Shown here piece after piece: positions 46,017 to 54,895 of a stretch of 64,000 bases of DNA. The stretch lies in contig NZ_LMEE01000002.1 in the NCBI RefSeq assembly GCF_001425305.1, positions 127,284 through 191,283 of the forward strand. Direction: 5' to 3'. The number at the start of each line of letters is the position of its first letter. The stretch's first letter is position 1. Source of the stretch: Phenylobacterium sp. Root1290 (GTDB taxonomy: Bacteria; Pseudomonadota; Alphaproteobacteria; Caulobacterales; Caulobacteraceae). The notes beneath the pieces were generated by a model. It did not search any database, had not been told where the DNA came from, and was given only the letters and a program-made list of their open reading frames with translations. A program made the translations under genes and the position numbers.

Positions 46017-47099
46017 ATGGCTGACGGTTCGCAATTCGCGTTCACGCCTGCTGTCGAAGCCGCCACCTCGCCCATGTGGGAGAAGGTGAAGCATCACGTC
46101 ACTCCGATGGAGTGGCGCCTCCATGCGCCCCTGATCGCCGAGATCAATCGCCTGAAGCGCGAGAAGAACGCGGTCATCCTGGCGCACAACTACATGACGC
46201 CCGAAATCTTCCACGGGGTCGGCGACTATGTCGGCGACAGCCTGGGCCTGGCCAAGGAAGCGGCCAAGTCGGACGCGGCGATCATCGTCCAGGCCGGCGT
46301 GCACTTCATGGCCGAGACCTCGAAGATCCTGTCGCCTGAAAAGACCATCCTGATCCCGGACCTGAGCGCCGGCTGCAGCCTCGCCTCCTCGATCACCGGC
46401 GCCGACGTGCGCCTGATCAAGCAGCGCTATCCGGGCCTGCCGGTTGTCACCTACGTGAACACCACGGCCGACGTGAAGGCCGAGACCGACGTCTGCTGCA
46501 CCAGCGCCAACGCGGTGCAGGTGGTCGAGCACGTCGCCAAGGAGTGGGGCGTCGACAAGGTCATCCTGATCCCTGACGAGTTCCTGGCCCGCAACGTCGC
46601 GCGCCAGACCGACATCAAGATCATCGCCTGGAAGGGCCGCTGCGAGGTGCATGAGCGCTTCACGGCCGACGACATCCTGGAGCTCAAGGCTTCCTATCCG
46701 AACGCCGAGATCCTGGCCCACCCGGAGTGCCCGGCCGAAGTGCTGGAAGTGTCGGACTTCGCCGGCTCGACCGCGGCGATGAACGACTACGTCCTGCAGC
46801 GCAAGCCCAAGCAGGTGGTGCTGATCACTGAGTGCTCGATGGCCGACAACGTCGCCGCCGACGCGCCGTTCACCGAGTTCGTGCGCCCGTGCAACCTGTG
46901 CCCGCACATGAAGAAGATCAGCCTTCAGAACATCTACGACGCCCTGCTCCACAACCGCTACGAGGTCACCGTCGATCCCGCGATCGCCGATCGCGCCCGC
47001 CTGGCCGTCCAGCGCATGATCGACCTGCCCCCGCCGGCGGTTCCGGCCCGCTATGACCTCGTGAAGGCGCGCCACCACGTGGACGTCGAGCTGATCTGA
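46017..47099 (+). CDS. nadA: quinolinate synthase
   Basis: 360 residues from ATG 46017, preceded by a strong AAGGAGG. It condenses iminoaspartate with dihydroxyacetone phosphate to quinolinate using a [4Fe-4S] cluster. Cysteines expected as ligands are visible in [17 protein letters not shown] and [11 protein letters not shown]. Further family segments are [40 protein letters not shown] and [20 protein letters not shown]. It is the first gene of nadABC (2-nt gap to nadB) and lies behind two palindromic operators. Confidence 0.97.
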   Translation: MADGSQFAFTPAVEAATSPMWEKVKHHVTPMEWRLHAPLIAEINRLKREKNAVILAHNYMTPEIFHGVGDYVGDSLGLAKEAAKSDAAIIVQAGVHFMAETSKILSPEKTILIPDLSAGCSLASSITGADVRLIKQRYPGLPVVTYVNTTADVKAETDVCCTSANAVQVVEHVAKEWGVDKVILIPDEFLARNVARQTDIKIIAWKGRCEVHERFTADDILELKASYPNAEILAHPECPAEVLEVSDFAGSTAAMNDYVLQRKPKQVVLITECSMADNVAADAPFTEFVRPCNLCPHMKKISLQNIYDALLHNRYEVTVDPAIADRARLAVQRMIDLPPPAVPARYDLVKARHHVDVELI

Positions 47100-47101
47100 C
47101 C

Positions 47102-48613
47102 ATGGAAAGGATCAAGCTCGACGGCGTGCTGATCGTCGGCGCCGGCTTGGCCGGGCTGTCCGCAGCCCTGGCCGCCGCGCCGCGAAAGGCCCTGGTCCTG
47201 ACCGGCGCACCGCTGAGCCAGGGTTGTTCCTCGGCTTGGGCGCAGGGCGGCATGGCTGCGGCGCTGAGCGGCGAGGACACGCCCGAACTGCACGCCGCCG
47301 ACACCATCGCCGCGGGCGCCGGCCTCGTGGATCAGGCCATGGCCACGATCCTGGCGCAGGAAGGCCCCGAGGCCGTGCGCCACCTGGCCGAGCTCGGCGC
47401 ACCTTTTGACCGCAGCGCCGACGGCGAGTTCGCCACCAGCCTCGAAGCGGCGCACTCGCGCTCGCGCGTGGCGCGAGTGAAGGGCGACCAGGCCGGCCGC
47501 GCGATCATGGACGCGGTGATCGCCGCCACCCTGTCGTCGCGCCACGTAAAGGTGCGCGCCGGCTGCCGGCTGCGCGGCCTGCTGCGCGACGCCGAGGGAC
47601 GCATCCGCGGCGTGCTGGCCGAAGAGGACGGCCAGCTGATCGAGTTCGTCGCCCCAGCCACCATCCTGGCGACCGGCGGCATCGGCGGCCTCTACGGCGT
47701 CACCACCACGCCTCCCGACCTCAAGGGCGAGGGCCTGGCGCTTGCGGCCCTGGCCGGCGCGACCATCGCCGACCCCGAGTTCGTGCAGTTCCACCCGACC
47801 GCCATCGACATCGGCCGCGATCCCGCCCCGTTGGCCACCGAGGCCCTGCGCGGCGAAGGCGCCAAGCTGATCGATGGGAACGGCGAAGCCTTCATGGCCC
47901 GCTATCACCCCGACGCCGAGCTGGCGCCGCGTGACGTGGTGGCGCGCGCCATCCACGCCGAGCGCGAAGCCGGTCGCGGCGCGTTCCTGGACGCCCGCGC
48001 CGCCGTGGGCGCTCACTTCCCGGACGAGTTCCCGGCTGTGTTCGCCGCCTGCCTCTCCGGCGGGGTCGATCCCCGGGTCCAGCCGATCCCGGTCGCACCG
48101 GCCTGCCACTATCACATGGGCGGGATCGTCACCGACGGGGACGGCGCGACCAGCCTTCCCGGCCTCTTCGCCGCCGGCGAGTGCGCCTCCACCGGCGTGC
48201 ACGGCGCCAACCGCCTGGCGTCGAATTCGCTCCTGGAAGCAGCTGTGTTCGGAACCCGCGCCGGCCGGGCCGCCGCAGCAGCACAGGATCCGCAGACGCG
48301 GCCGCTGCGCTGCTCACCCGCGCCCGACCTGCCCGCAAAGGCGCTGGCGCAACTGCGCGCCGCCATGAGCCGCGAAGCCGGCGTCGTCCGCGACGCCGAC
48401 AGCCTGCAGCGGCTGATCGCGCTCCTTGACCAGCTCGAAGCCGCCCATGGCCAGGCGCCGCCCCTGGTCGCCGCGCGCCTGGTCGCCCAGGCCGCCCTCG
48501 ACCGTCCAGCCAGCCTGGGCGCGCACTTCCGGGCCGACGGCCCGGCCGACGCCGCCCGCGCCCGCACCTTCATCAACCTGGCCTCCCCGGCCGCCAGCCT
48601 CGCCGCCGAATGA
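47102..48613 (+). CDS. nadB: L-aspartate oxidase
   Basis: 503 residues. It oxidises L-aspartate to iminoaspartate for NadA. The FAD motif GVLIVGAGLAGLSAALAA is at the N-terminus, then CSSAWAQGGMAAALS and TILATGGIGGLYGVTTTPPD. The active-site region of the succinate-dehydrogenase/aspartate-oxidase family is in PEFVQFHPTAI, ACHYHMGGIVTD and GECASTGVHGANRLASNSLL. Start is 2 nt after the nadA stop, and its end overlaps nadC by 4 nt. Length is somewhat shorter than E. coli NadB, mainly at the C-terminus. Confidence 0.96.
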   Translation: MERIKLDGVLIVGAGLAGLSAALAAAPRKALVLTGAPLSQGCSSAWAQGGMAAALSGEDTPELHAADTIAAGAGLVDQAMATILAQEGPEAVRHLAELGAPFDRSADGEFATSLEAAHSRSRVARVKGDQAGRAIMDAVIAATLSSRHVKVRAGCRLRGLLRDAEGRIRGVLAEEDGQLIEFVAPATILATGGIGGLYGVTTTPPDLKGEGLALAALAGATIADPEFVQFHPTAIDIGRDPAPLATEALRGEGAKLIDGNGEAFMARYHPDAELAPRDVVARAIHAEREAGRGAFLDARAAVGAHFPDEFPAVFAACLSGGVDPRVQPIPVAPACHYHMGGIVTDGDGATSLPGLFAAGECASTGVHGANRLASNSLLEAAVFGTRAGRAAAAAQDPQTRPLRCSPAPDLPAKALAQLRAAMSREAGVVRDADSLQRLIALLDQLEAAHGQAPPLVAARLVAQAALDRPASLGAHFRADGPADAARARTFINLASPAASLAAE

Positions 48614-49461
48614 TCGCTCCGATTCCCGACCTGCTCATCCAGCCGGTGGTGTCCGCCGCCCTGGCCGAAGACCTCGGCCGCGCCGGCGACGTGACCGCCC
48701 AGGCCTGCATCGAGGCGCATGCGCGCCTCTCGGCGGTGTTCGCCGCCCGCCAGAACGGGATTGTGGCCGGCCTCGCTTGCGCCCGCCTCTCGGTGATGGC
48801 TCTCGATCCGAGCGCCACATTCGAGGCCATGGTCGCCGACGGCGACGAGGTCCAGCCTGGCGACGTGCTGGCCAAGGTCGAGGCCAACGCCCGCGCCCTG
48901 CTCTCGGCCGAGCGCACGGCCCTCAATCTGCTCGGCCGGCTGTCGGGCGTCGCCACCCTGACCCGCGACTATGTGCAGGCGGTCGCCGGCGCCGGCGCCG
49001 GGGCGCGGATCGCCGACACCCGCAAGACCACGCCGGGCCTGCGTCACCTGGAAAAGTACGCCGTGCGCTGCGGTGGCGGCCTCAACCACCGCTTCGGCCT
49101 GGATGACGCCATCCTGATCAAGGACAACCACGTCGCGGCCTGCGGCGGGGTCGGCGAGGCTCTGACGCGCGCCCGCGCCGCCGCCGGCCACCTGATGAAG
49201 ATCGAGGTCGAAGTGGACAGCCTCAGCCAGCTTGAGGAAGCCCTGCCCCACCGGCCCGACGTCATTATGCTGGACAATTTCAGCCTCGACGACCTGCGCA
49301 AGGCCGTGGCCATGACCGGCGGCGCCGTCATCCTCGAAGCCTCGGGCGGGGTGAATCTGCAGACGGTCCGCGGCATCGCCGAGACCGGGGTCCAGGTGAT
49401 CAGCGTCGGCGCCCTCACCCACTCGGCCAGCGTGCTCGACATCGGCCTGGACGCGGTCTGA
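48610..49461 (+). CDS. nadC: nicotinate-nucleotide pyrophosphorylase (quinolinate phosphoribosyltransferase)
   Basis: 283 residues, overlapping nadB by ATGA. It converts quinolinate and PRPP to nicotinate mononucleotide. The conserved ADTRKTTPGLRHLEKYAVRC and GGLNHRFGLDDAILIKDNH (substrate-binding Arg, Lys, His), IEVEVDSLSQLEEAL and VILEASGGVNLQTVRGIAET are visible. Length is standard. It is the last gene of the nadABC operon. Confidence 0.97.
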   Translation: MIAPIPDLLIQPVVSAALAEDLGRAGDVTAQACIEAHARLSAVFAARQNGIVAGLACARLSVMALDPSATFEAMVADGDEVQPGDVLAKVEANARALLSAERTALNLLGRLSGVATLTRDYVQAVAGAGAGARIADTRKTTPGLRHLEKYAVRCGGGLNHRFGLDDAILIKDNHVAACGGVGEALTRARAAAGHLMKIEVEVDSLSQLEEALPHRPDVIMLDNFSLDDLRKAVAMTGGAVILEASGGVNLQTVRGIAETGVQVISVGALTHSASVLDIGLDAV

Positions 49462-49464
49462 GCC

Positions 49465-49492
49465 GGGAACAAGCCGCTCCCCGGGCTGTTCC
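49465..49492 (+). terminator. hairpin after nadC
   Basis: GGAACA pairs with TGTTCC and, after a bulged A, GCC with GGC, about 9 bp in all. It lies 5 nt after the nadC stop. No T-run follows, so termination is uncertain. Confidence 0.3.
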
Positions 49493-49518
49493 TTCCTGAT
49501 CAAGGAAAGGAGCTCCCC

Positions 49519-49728
49519 ATGAGCAAGGCGCCCCCGATCCCGAAGGAACAACGGTCCTTCCGCGGTCAACGCCCCGACATCCAGGGCGATGACCGCGACC
49601 GCCGCGACGCCAAGACCGGCGTGCATTCGGCCGGCCACGGCGACGACTTCAACCTCAAGAGCCAAGGCCGTCAGGGCAACATCCACCAGAACGTCGACAC
49701 CGTTCACGCCCGCACGCAGGACCGCTGA
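49519..49728 (+). CDS. small hydrophilic protein of unknown function
   Basis: 69 residues with GGAAAGGAG upstream, so expression is likely. It is rich in Asp, Arg, Gln and Gly and contains KEQRSFRGQRPDIQGDDRDR and ending KSQGRQGNIHQNVDTVHART. No hydrophobic core or secondary structure is evident, so it is probably disordered. Similar short proteins are common in alphaproteobacteria (from memory) without a known function. Confidence 0.6.
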   Translation: MSKAPPIPKEQRSFRGQRPDIQGDDRDRRDAKTGVHSAGHGDDFNLKSQGRQGNIHQNVDTVHARTQDR

Positions 49729-49833
49729 CCACTCACCCTCAGATAGCAACGTTACCCGAAGACCACCCTTAGGGCGTTAAGTGTATTTTGCGCATTCACG
49801 TGCAACTTGCGCCGCAGTTGGTCGGGCGGCGTG

Positions 49834-51519
49834 ATGAAGGTTCCGGTTTTCGAGTTTGACGAAGGCTTTGACGGCGTCGCGCGTGCGGCGCGCCGGATGG
49901 CGCCCTCGCGTTGGATCACAGTGGCGGTGTATGCGCTGCTCGTCGGGTGGACCCTGTCACCGACCATAGCCGCCGGCTGGGTGGCCATCTTCGCAATCGC
50001 CGAAATCTGGACGATGGCCGCGACCGCGCCGCACGCACGCGGCGTGCCGACGCGCAGGCAGCGCATTTCCTATATGGGCTCGGCCCTGGCGGTTAACCTG
50101 GTCTGGGTCGGGCTGGGCCTCGCCTATTGGATGGCCGACTTCCAAGGCGCGGAGTACTTCGCACTGCTGGTCTGGTCGGCGCTGCTGCTCAACGGCATGA
50201 GCCACGCCTATCGCTCGCCTCTGGCCGCCCTGGTGTTCGGGACGCCCAGCGGGCTCTGCATCCTGCTCGCCCCTCTCCTGGTCCCCCGCTTTAGCGGCGC
50301 CCAGCAGGCGTTCGTCGCCCTCGGCGTCATGGTCTATGTCGGCTATGCGATCATCTCGGCGGCCCGCGGCGTGCACGCCTCGCGCAGCCTCGCCGCCGCA
50401 CTGGATGACTTGGCCGAACAGACCCGCGCAGCCCGGGCAGCGAGCGAGGCGAAGTCCGCGTTCCTGGCGATGATGAGCCATGAGCTACGCACCCCGATGA
50501 ACGGCGTGCTCGGCATGGCGCACGCGCTCGACCGCACCGAGCTCGACGCCCGCCAGGCCCAGTACGTGAAGACGCTGCTCCGGTCCGGCGGCGGGCTGAT
50601 GACCATTCTCAACGACGTGCTCGACCTGGCCAAGATCGAGGCCGGCAAGTTCGACATCGAGACACGTCCGTTCAACCTGCACCAGACGGTGGCGCGCACC
50701 ATCGACCTCTGGGTCCATCCGGCCGAGGACAAAGGCCTGACCCTGATCTGCGACATGCCCGCCGACATCCCGCGCTGGACAGCGGGCGACGACGCCCGCC
50801 TGCGCCAGATCCTGCAAAACCTGCTCTCCAACGCCGTGAAGTTCACCGCCAGCGGCGAGGTCAGGCTGTCGATCGGCCGCACGCCGACTGGACTAGCCTT
50901 CACGGTCGCCGACACCGGCCCCGGCCTCGACGAAGCGACGCAGACACGGCTGTTCAAGGGCTTTACCCAGGCGGACAGCAGCATATCGCGCCGCTTCGGC
51001 GGCACCGGGCTTGGCCTGGCGATCTCGCGCGAACTCGCCCGCCTGATGGGCGGCGACCTGGTCGTCGACAGCCGTCTGGGCGAGGGCGCCCGTTTCACGC
51101 TCGAGCTTCCGCTGCAGGAAGCCGAGGCCCAACAGGACCTCGACGACGGCGCCGACGAGCTCAACGGCGCGCTCCGCGTCCTCGTCGTCGACGACAACCA
51201 CACCAACCAGGAAGTCGCCCGCGCGCTCCTGGAAGCCGTCGGGGCGACGGTCAGCACGGCGTCCAGCGGCCCCGAGGGCCTGGCCGCCCTGGAAGAGGCC
51301 GAGTTCGACATTGTCCTGATGGACATCCACATGCCCGACATGAACGGCATCGAGACCCTGGCCGCGATCCGCGCGGGCGGACGGGCCGCGCTGCCGGTCG
51401 TGGCCCTCACCGCCGACGCTATGGCCGGCGAGCGCGAGCGCCTGCTCTCCCTCGGCTTCAACGGCTACATCAGCAAGCCCATCGAGCCCGCCGCGCTGGT
51501 GCGGGCCCTGGCGGCTTAG
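49834..51519 (+). CDS. membrane-bound hybrid histidine kinase with C-terminal receiver
   Basis: 561 residues from ATG 49834. Six to seven membrane helices (about 25-180) form the sensor, followed by a HisKA domain with His216 in MSHELRTPMNGVLGMAHALD. The ATPase domain has QILQNLLSNAVKFTASGEVR, ADTGPGLDE and FGGTGLGLAISRELARLMGG. The C-terminal receiver has VLVVDDNHTNQEVARALL, Asp at about 496 in IVLMDIHMPDMNG and KPIEPAALVRAL. This is a typical intact hybrid kinase, unlike the gene at 23365-24498. No partner is adjacent, and it ends in a 4-nt overlap with the facing DJ-1 gene. Confidence 0.92.
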   Translation: MKVPVFEFDEGFDGVARAARRMAPSRWITVAVYALLVGWTLSPTIAAGWVAIFAIAEIWTMAATAPHARGVPTRRQRISYMGSALAVNLVWVGLGLAYWMADFQGAEYFALLVWSALLLNGMSHAYRSPLAALVFGTPSGLCILLAPLLVPRFSGAQQAFVALGVMVYVGYAIISAARGVHASRSLAAALDDLAEQTRAARAASEAKSAFLAMMSHELRTPMNGVLGMAHALDRTELDARQAQYVKTLLRSGGGLMTILNDVLDLAKIEAGKFDIETRPFNLHQTVARTIDLWVHPAEDKGLTLICDMPADIPRWTAGDDARLRQILQNLLSNAVKFTASGEVRLSIGRTPTGLAFTVADTGPGLDEATQTRLFKGFTQADSSISRRFGGTGLGLAISRELARLMGGDLVVDSRLGEGARFTLELPLQEAEAQQDLDDGADELNGALRVLVVDDNHTNQEVARALLEAVGATVSTASSGPEGLAALEEAEFDIVLMDIHMPDMNGIETLAAIRAGGRAALPVVALTADAMAGERERLLSLGFNGYISKPIEPAALVRALAA

Positions 51520-52532
51520 GGCTGGTCCAGCCAGCGCGGGTGCTCCAGTTGTAGCGCCACGAACTTAGCGGTCGGCGCGCCGTAGGCCGCCTCGACGTCG
51601 TCCAGCATCGCCTCGATCGACGCCCGGCCGGTCAGCCGGACCTGGCGCGAGAAGCTCGGCAGACGGTCTGAGGCGAAGACGGTCAGGCCGCCACGCGACG
51701 TCACCCCGCCGGGCGGGGCCACCGCATAGGCCTTGGCCCGATAGGTTCGGGTCCAGCCATCCAGCGCCGCCCCAAACGCCAGTTCGTCGAACCCTTCGCT
51801 CAACTGCACCGCCACGCGCTCGTGCCGCCAGAAACCCAGGACATTGCCAGCGGCCGTGCTCACAGCGTCGCCGCTGAACGTGTAGCGCGCAGCGTCGTGC
51901 GCACGGATCGGCGCAGCCAGGCCCAGACGGCGCGCGGTGTCCTGCATCACCGCCTCGCCCGCCAACTCTCCGAGCAGGACAAGGGAGGCGGGCGCCGAGG
52001 CGCTGACACCCGCCGTCGTGGTGATCTGGCCGTCGGTCACCCAACGGGCGTCCCGTCGCCAGACGACCGCAGGAAAGCGTCGCTCGCGCGCGCCCTGCGA
52101 GGCCCAGTGCGCCGTCGCCTGACGTCCGTCCAGCAGGCCGGCCTCGGCCAGAACCAACGCCCCGTCGCAGATCGAGGCGATCCGAGCGCCCCGCCCCGCC
52201 TGGGTCCGCAGCCAGGCCGCCCGCGCCGGATCCTTGGGGTTCATTAGGAATGGCACGATGATCATGTCCGCCCCTTGCCGGTAGCGGCGGTCGAAGCCGG
52301 CCTGGGTCTCCTGCGGCTTGACCCAGGCGACGCCAGGCATCAGCGGCGCCGGTTCCATCGTCGGGGAAACCACCTTCACATCCACCGCGCCGGAGGCGCT
52401 GAAGATCGCGTAGGGCGCCGTCAGATCGGTCGTCTCGACGCCGGACGGATCGACCAGGATCGCCACCACCGGCCGCGCCGACGCCGGCAGCGCGAAGGCC
52501 GCCAGCACGGCCGCCAACCAGATGCGGATCAT
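51516..52532 (-). CDS. exported DJ-1/PfpI-family protein
   Basis: About 338 residues from ATG 52532, with a GTG one codon earlier as alternative. A signal peptide (1-20, ASARP) is followed by a DJ-1/PfpI fold: VVAILVDPSGVETTDLTAPY, MIIVPFL and the nucleophile elbow ASICDGALVLAEAGLLDGRQ with Cys123. AGVSASAPASLVLLGELAGE follows, then a C-terminal extension of about 120 residues of unclear fold. The start overlaps the upstream isonitrile-hydratase-like gene as TGATG, so the two are coupled. It should act in the periplasm. Confidence 0.78.
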   Translation of the reverse strand: MIRIWLAAVLAAFALPASARPVVAILVDPSGVETTDLTAPYAIFSASGAVDVKVVSPTMEPAPLMPGVAWVKPQETQAGFDRRYRQGADMIIVPFLMNPKDPARAAWLRTQAGRGARIASICDGALVLAEAGLLDGRQATAHWASQGARERRFPAVVWRRDARWVTDGQITTTAGVSASAPASLVLLGELAGEAVMQDTARRLGLAAPIRAHDAARYTFSGDAVSTAAGNVLGFWRHERVAVQLSEGFDELAFGAALDGWTRTYRAKAYAVAPPGGVTSRGGLTVFASDRLPSFSRQVRLTGRASIEAMLDDVEAAYGAPTAKFVALQLEHPRWLDQP

Positions 52533-53221
52533 CACTGAGCCGCCTCAAGGCGCGCCGCGACCTGCTGCACCGCAGCCAGTCGCGACTGCGCGAACGGTTC
52601 CATCCGCGCCTTCACCGCCGCCAGAATCTCCGGCGAGGCGAGTTCAGGCCGGCCCGAGGCGAACGGCGGCGACGGGGCGTACTCCAAACCCAACTGGATC
52701 GACTTGGCGAAGGTCTCGCCCGCCAGTTCGGCGACCAGCACGAAGGCGAAGTCTAGGCCCGCGGTGACCCCGCCGCCGGTGATGATGTCGCCATCACGCA
52801 CCACGCGGCCGTCATCGACGATTACGCCGAACGGGACCAGCAGGTCGCGCCAGGCCCAGTGGCAGGCCGCTCGCTTACCCTTCAGGAACCCTGCCGCGGC
52901 CAGGATCAGCGAGCCGGTGCAGACGCTGGTCAGGTACTTCGCGCCAGCGCCCAGGCGGCGGATCTGCGCCATGAACGCCTCGTCCAGCATGGCGTCGGTC
53001 GTACCCAGCCCGCCCGGCACGCACAGCACGTCGCAACGCTCGATGGCCGCAAGATCGGCCAGATTGGTGAAGGTCAGCCCCTCAGCCTCGATGTCGATGC
53101 CCCCCATCGAGGCGACGGCGAGGTCCGCATTGGGCAACCGCGAGAGGACCTGATGCGGCCCGGTGAAGTCCAGGTGGGTGACGCCCGGATAGAGCGCGAT
53201 GACGATCTGCAGCTTGGACAT
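52532..53221 (-). CDS. isonitrile hydratase-like DJ-1/PfpI protein
   Basis: 229 residues from ATG 53221, cytoplasmic. It is strikingly like the Pseudomonas isonitrile hydratase: same length, Asp18 in THLDFTGPHQVL, VLCVPGG, Cys101 in LTSVCTGSLILAAAGFLKGK, RAACHWAWRDLLVPFGVIV and VQLGLEYAPSPPF-type end (here IQLGLEYAPSPPF). That enzyme converts isonitriles to N-formamides. The next gene, an exported DJ-1 protein, is coupled at TGATG, and a GlxA-type regulator is divergent. Substrate not proven. Confidence 0.85.
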   Translation of the reverse strand: MSKLQIVIALYPGVTHLDFTGPHQVLSRLPNADLAVASMGGIDIEAEGLTFTNLADLAAIERCDVLCVPGGLGTTDAMLDEAFMAQIRRLGAGAKYLTSVCTGSLILAAAGFLKGKRAACHWAWRDLLVPFGVIVDDGRVVRDGDIITGGGVTAGLDFAFVLVAELAGETFAKSIQLGLEYAPSPPFASGRPELASPEILAAVKARMEPFAQSRLAAVQQVAARLEAAQ

Positions 53222-53302
53222 GACGGCCTCCAGAGGAATTGACGACCGATAGTGCGCGCCATAGCCTGCGGCAGAAATGACAAACATCCCTCGTTTTACG
53301 TC

Positions 53303-54244
53303 ATGACCCGCGCGATCGGCTTCCTGGTCTTTCCGGACTTCCAGGTCCTCGACGCCACCGGCCCCATCGCTGCGTTCGAGATCGCGGCCCGATTTGTCCC
53401 CGGCGCCTACGAGTTGCGCATCATGGCGCGTGATCCGGGACCGGTCGCGTCGAGCTCGGGCCTGCAGGTGATCGCCGCCCCCCTGTCGGAAGAGTCGCTG
53501 GATACATTGGTCGTCGTCGGCGGCGAAGGCACACGGACACCGGCGATCTGCGACCGAACCCTCGATTGGGTGCGCCGGGCCTCCAGCCAGGCGCGACGCA
53601 CTGCCAGCGTCTGCTCCGGCGCCTACATCCTGGCCGAGGCTGGATTGCTGGACGATCGGCGCGCGACCACCCACTGGCAGCGCTGCCCTGACTTCGCGCG
53701 CCGTTACCCCAAGGTGCGGCTGGAGCCCGATCGCATCTTCGTCCGCGACGGAAACGTCTGGTCTTCGGCGGGGATCACCGCCGGCATCGACCTGTCGCTA
53801 GCGCTGATCGCCGAGGACCTGGGCGAAGACCTCGCGCGCGCCGTCGCCCAGCAACTTGTCGTCTATCACCGCCGGCCGGGCGGGCAGTCCCAGTTTTCAG
53901 CCTTGCTGGAAATGGGCGGCCAGGGCGGGCGCTTCGCTACGCTGCTCGACTGGATGCGCGAGCGGCTGGCCGAGCCGCTCAGCGTCGAGCGGCTGGCCGA
54001 CCAGGCGGCCATGAGCCCGCGCCACTTCGCCCGCGCCTTCGCGGCCGAGACCGGCATGACCCCGGCCAAGGCCGTGGAGCGCCTGCGCCTGGAGACCGCC
54101 CGCGAGCGAGTGGAAAACTCAGCCGAACCGATCGATCGAGTCGCCGATCTCACCGGCTTCGGCGATCCCGAGCGCATGCGGCGGGCTTTCCTGCGCGCCT
54201 TCGGCCAGCCGCCGCAGGCGCTGCGGCGGACAGCCCGAACCTAG
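53303..54244 (+). CDS. GlxA-family AraC-type regulator with DJ-1/PfpI domain
   Basis: 313 residues from ATG 53303. The N-terminal DJ-1/PfpI domain (about 1-190) contains IGFLVFPDFQVLDATGPIAA and TASVCSGAYILAEAGLLDDR with Cys104. The C-terminal AraC helix-turn-helix pair (about 210-313) contains LSVERLADQAAMSPRHFARA and PIDRVADLTGFGDPERMRRA. Such regulators usually activate the adjacent catabolic genes. It is divergent from the isonitrile-hydratase-like gene with 81 nt between starts, including ATGAC at 53277 and GTCAT at 53300 as a spaced inverted repeat. It ends in a CTAG overlap with the DUF1003 gene. Confidence 0.9.
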   Translation: MTRAIGFLVFPDFQVLDATGPIAAFEIAARFVPGAYELRIMARDPGPVASSSGLQVIAAPLSEESLDTLVVVGGEGTRTPAICDRTLDWVRRASSQARRTASVCSGAYILAEAGLLDDRRATTHWQRCPDFARRYPKVRLEPDRIFVRDGNVWSSAGITAGIDLSLALIAEDLGEDLARAVAQQLVVYHRRPGGQSQFSALLEMGGQGGRFATLLDWMRERLAEPLSVERLADQAAMSPRHFARAFAAETGMTPAKAVERLRLETARERVENSAEPIDRVADLTGFGDPERMRRAFLRAFGQPPQALRRTART

Positions 54245-54804
54245 CGCCGCGCGCCTGACAGCGCCGCAACCTCGCGCGTGAGCCGCTCAAGGCGGTCGTT
54301 CTGCTGGACAACGAGGGCCATCAACTGAGGCCCGTTCAGGGTGTCCAGCTTGTCATGCAGGCGCAGGATTTCCAGCTCGGCGCGCAGGTTGACCACATAG
54401 TCGTACTCGGCTGCCTTGCGGTCGGTCACCGCCTGCCGGTTCTGGCTCATCATGATCACCGGCGCCTGCAAGGCCGCCAGGGTCGAGAGCAAGAGGTTCA
54501 GGAAGATGAAGGGATAGGGGTCGAAGGACAGGTGCAGCGACCTGGTGGCGACATTCCATCCCATCCACAGCAGCAGGGCGACGCCGAAGCCGACGATGAA
54601 GGCCCAGGAGCCCCCGAACGCCGCCACGCGGTCAGCCAGGCGCTCGCCGAAGCGGCGCTCATCGTCGTGAGTCGCCCCTGGCCCATGGCTAGGGGTCTCG
54701 GTGACGATCAGGTCGATGACGCTCTTCTGGACCGGATTGAGGTCGTCATAGGCGCAATTCAGCAGCCCACGCGCCAGCTCGTCTCGCGCCGTCGCATCGG
54801 TCAT
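54241..54804 (-). CDS. DUF1003 membrane protein
   Basis: 187 residues from ATG 54804. The DUF1003 signature is present: GERLADRVAAFGGSWAFIVG, FDPYPFIFLNLLLSTLAALQ and APVIMMSQNRQAVTDRKAAE. Two membrane helices lie at about 65-87 and 98-118, and a C-terminal coiled coil (VNLRAELEILRLHDKLDTLN) follows. Function unknown. It converges with the GlxA-type regulator at a CTAG overlap. Confidence 0.9.
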   Translation of the reverse strand: MTDATARDELARGLLNCAYDDLNPVQKSVIDLIVTETPSHGPGATHDDERRFGERLADRVAAFGGSWAFIVGFGVALLLWMGWNVATRSLHLSFDPYPFIFLNLLLSTLAALQAPVIMMSQNRQAVTDRKAAEYDYVVNLRAELEILRLHDKLDTLNGPQLMALVVQQNDRLERLTREVAALSGARR

Positions 54805-54895
54805 CTCGTCACCTCCCGCTCGCCCCGGCCCTGCCCGCGGCGAAGCGAGCATGACTCAAGGCGAGCGCGAGGAGAACGCTGGTGTCAGCGACGGG

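Noticed and set aside
49807-49833. Earlier start for the hybrid kinase at 49807
   Set aside because: It adds nine residues without features; ATG 49834 gives the usual short polar N-terminus before the first membrane helix.
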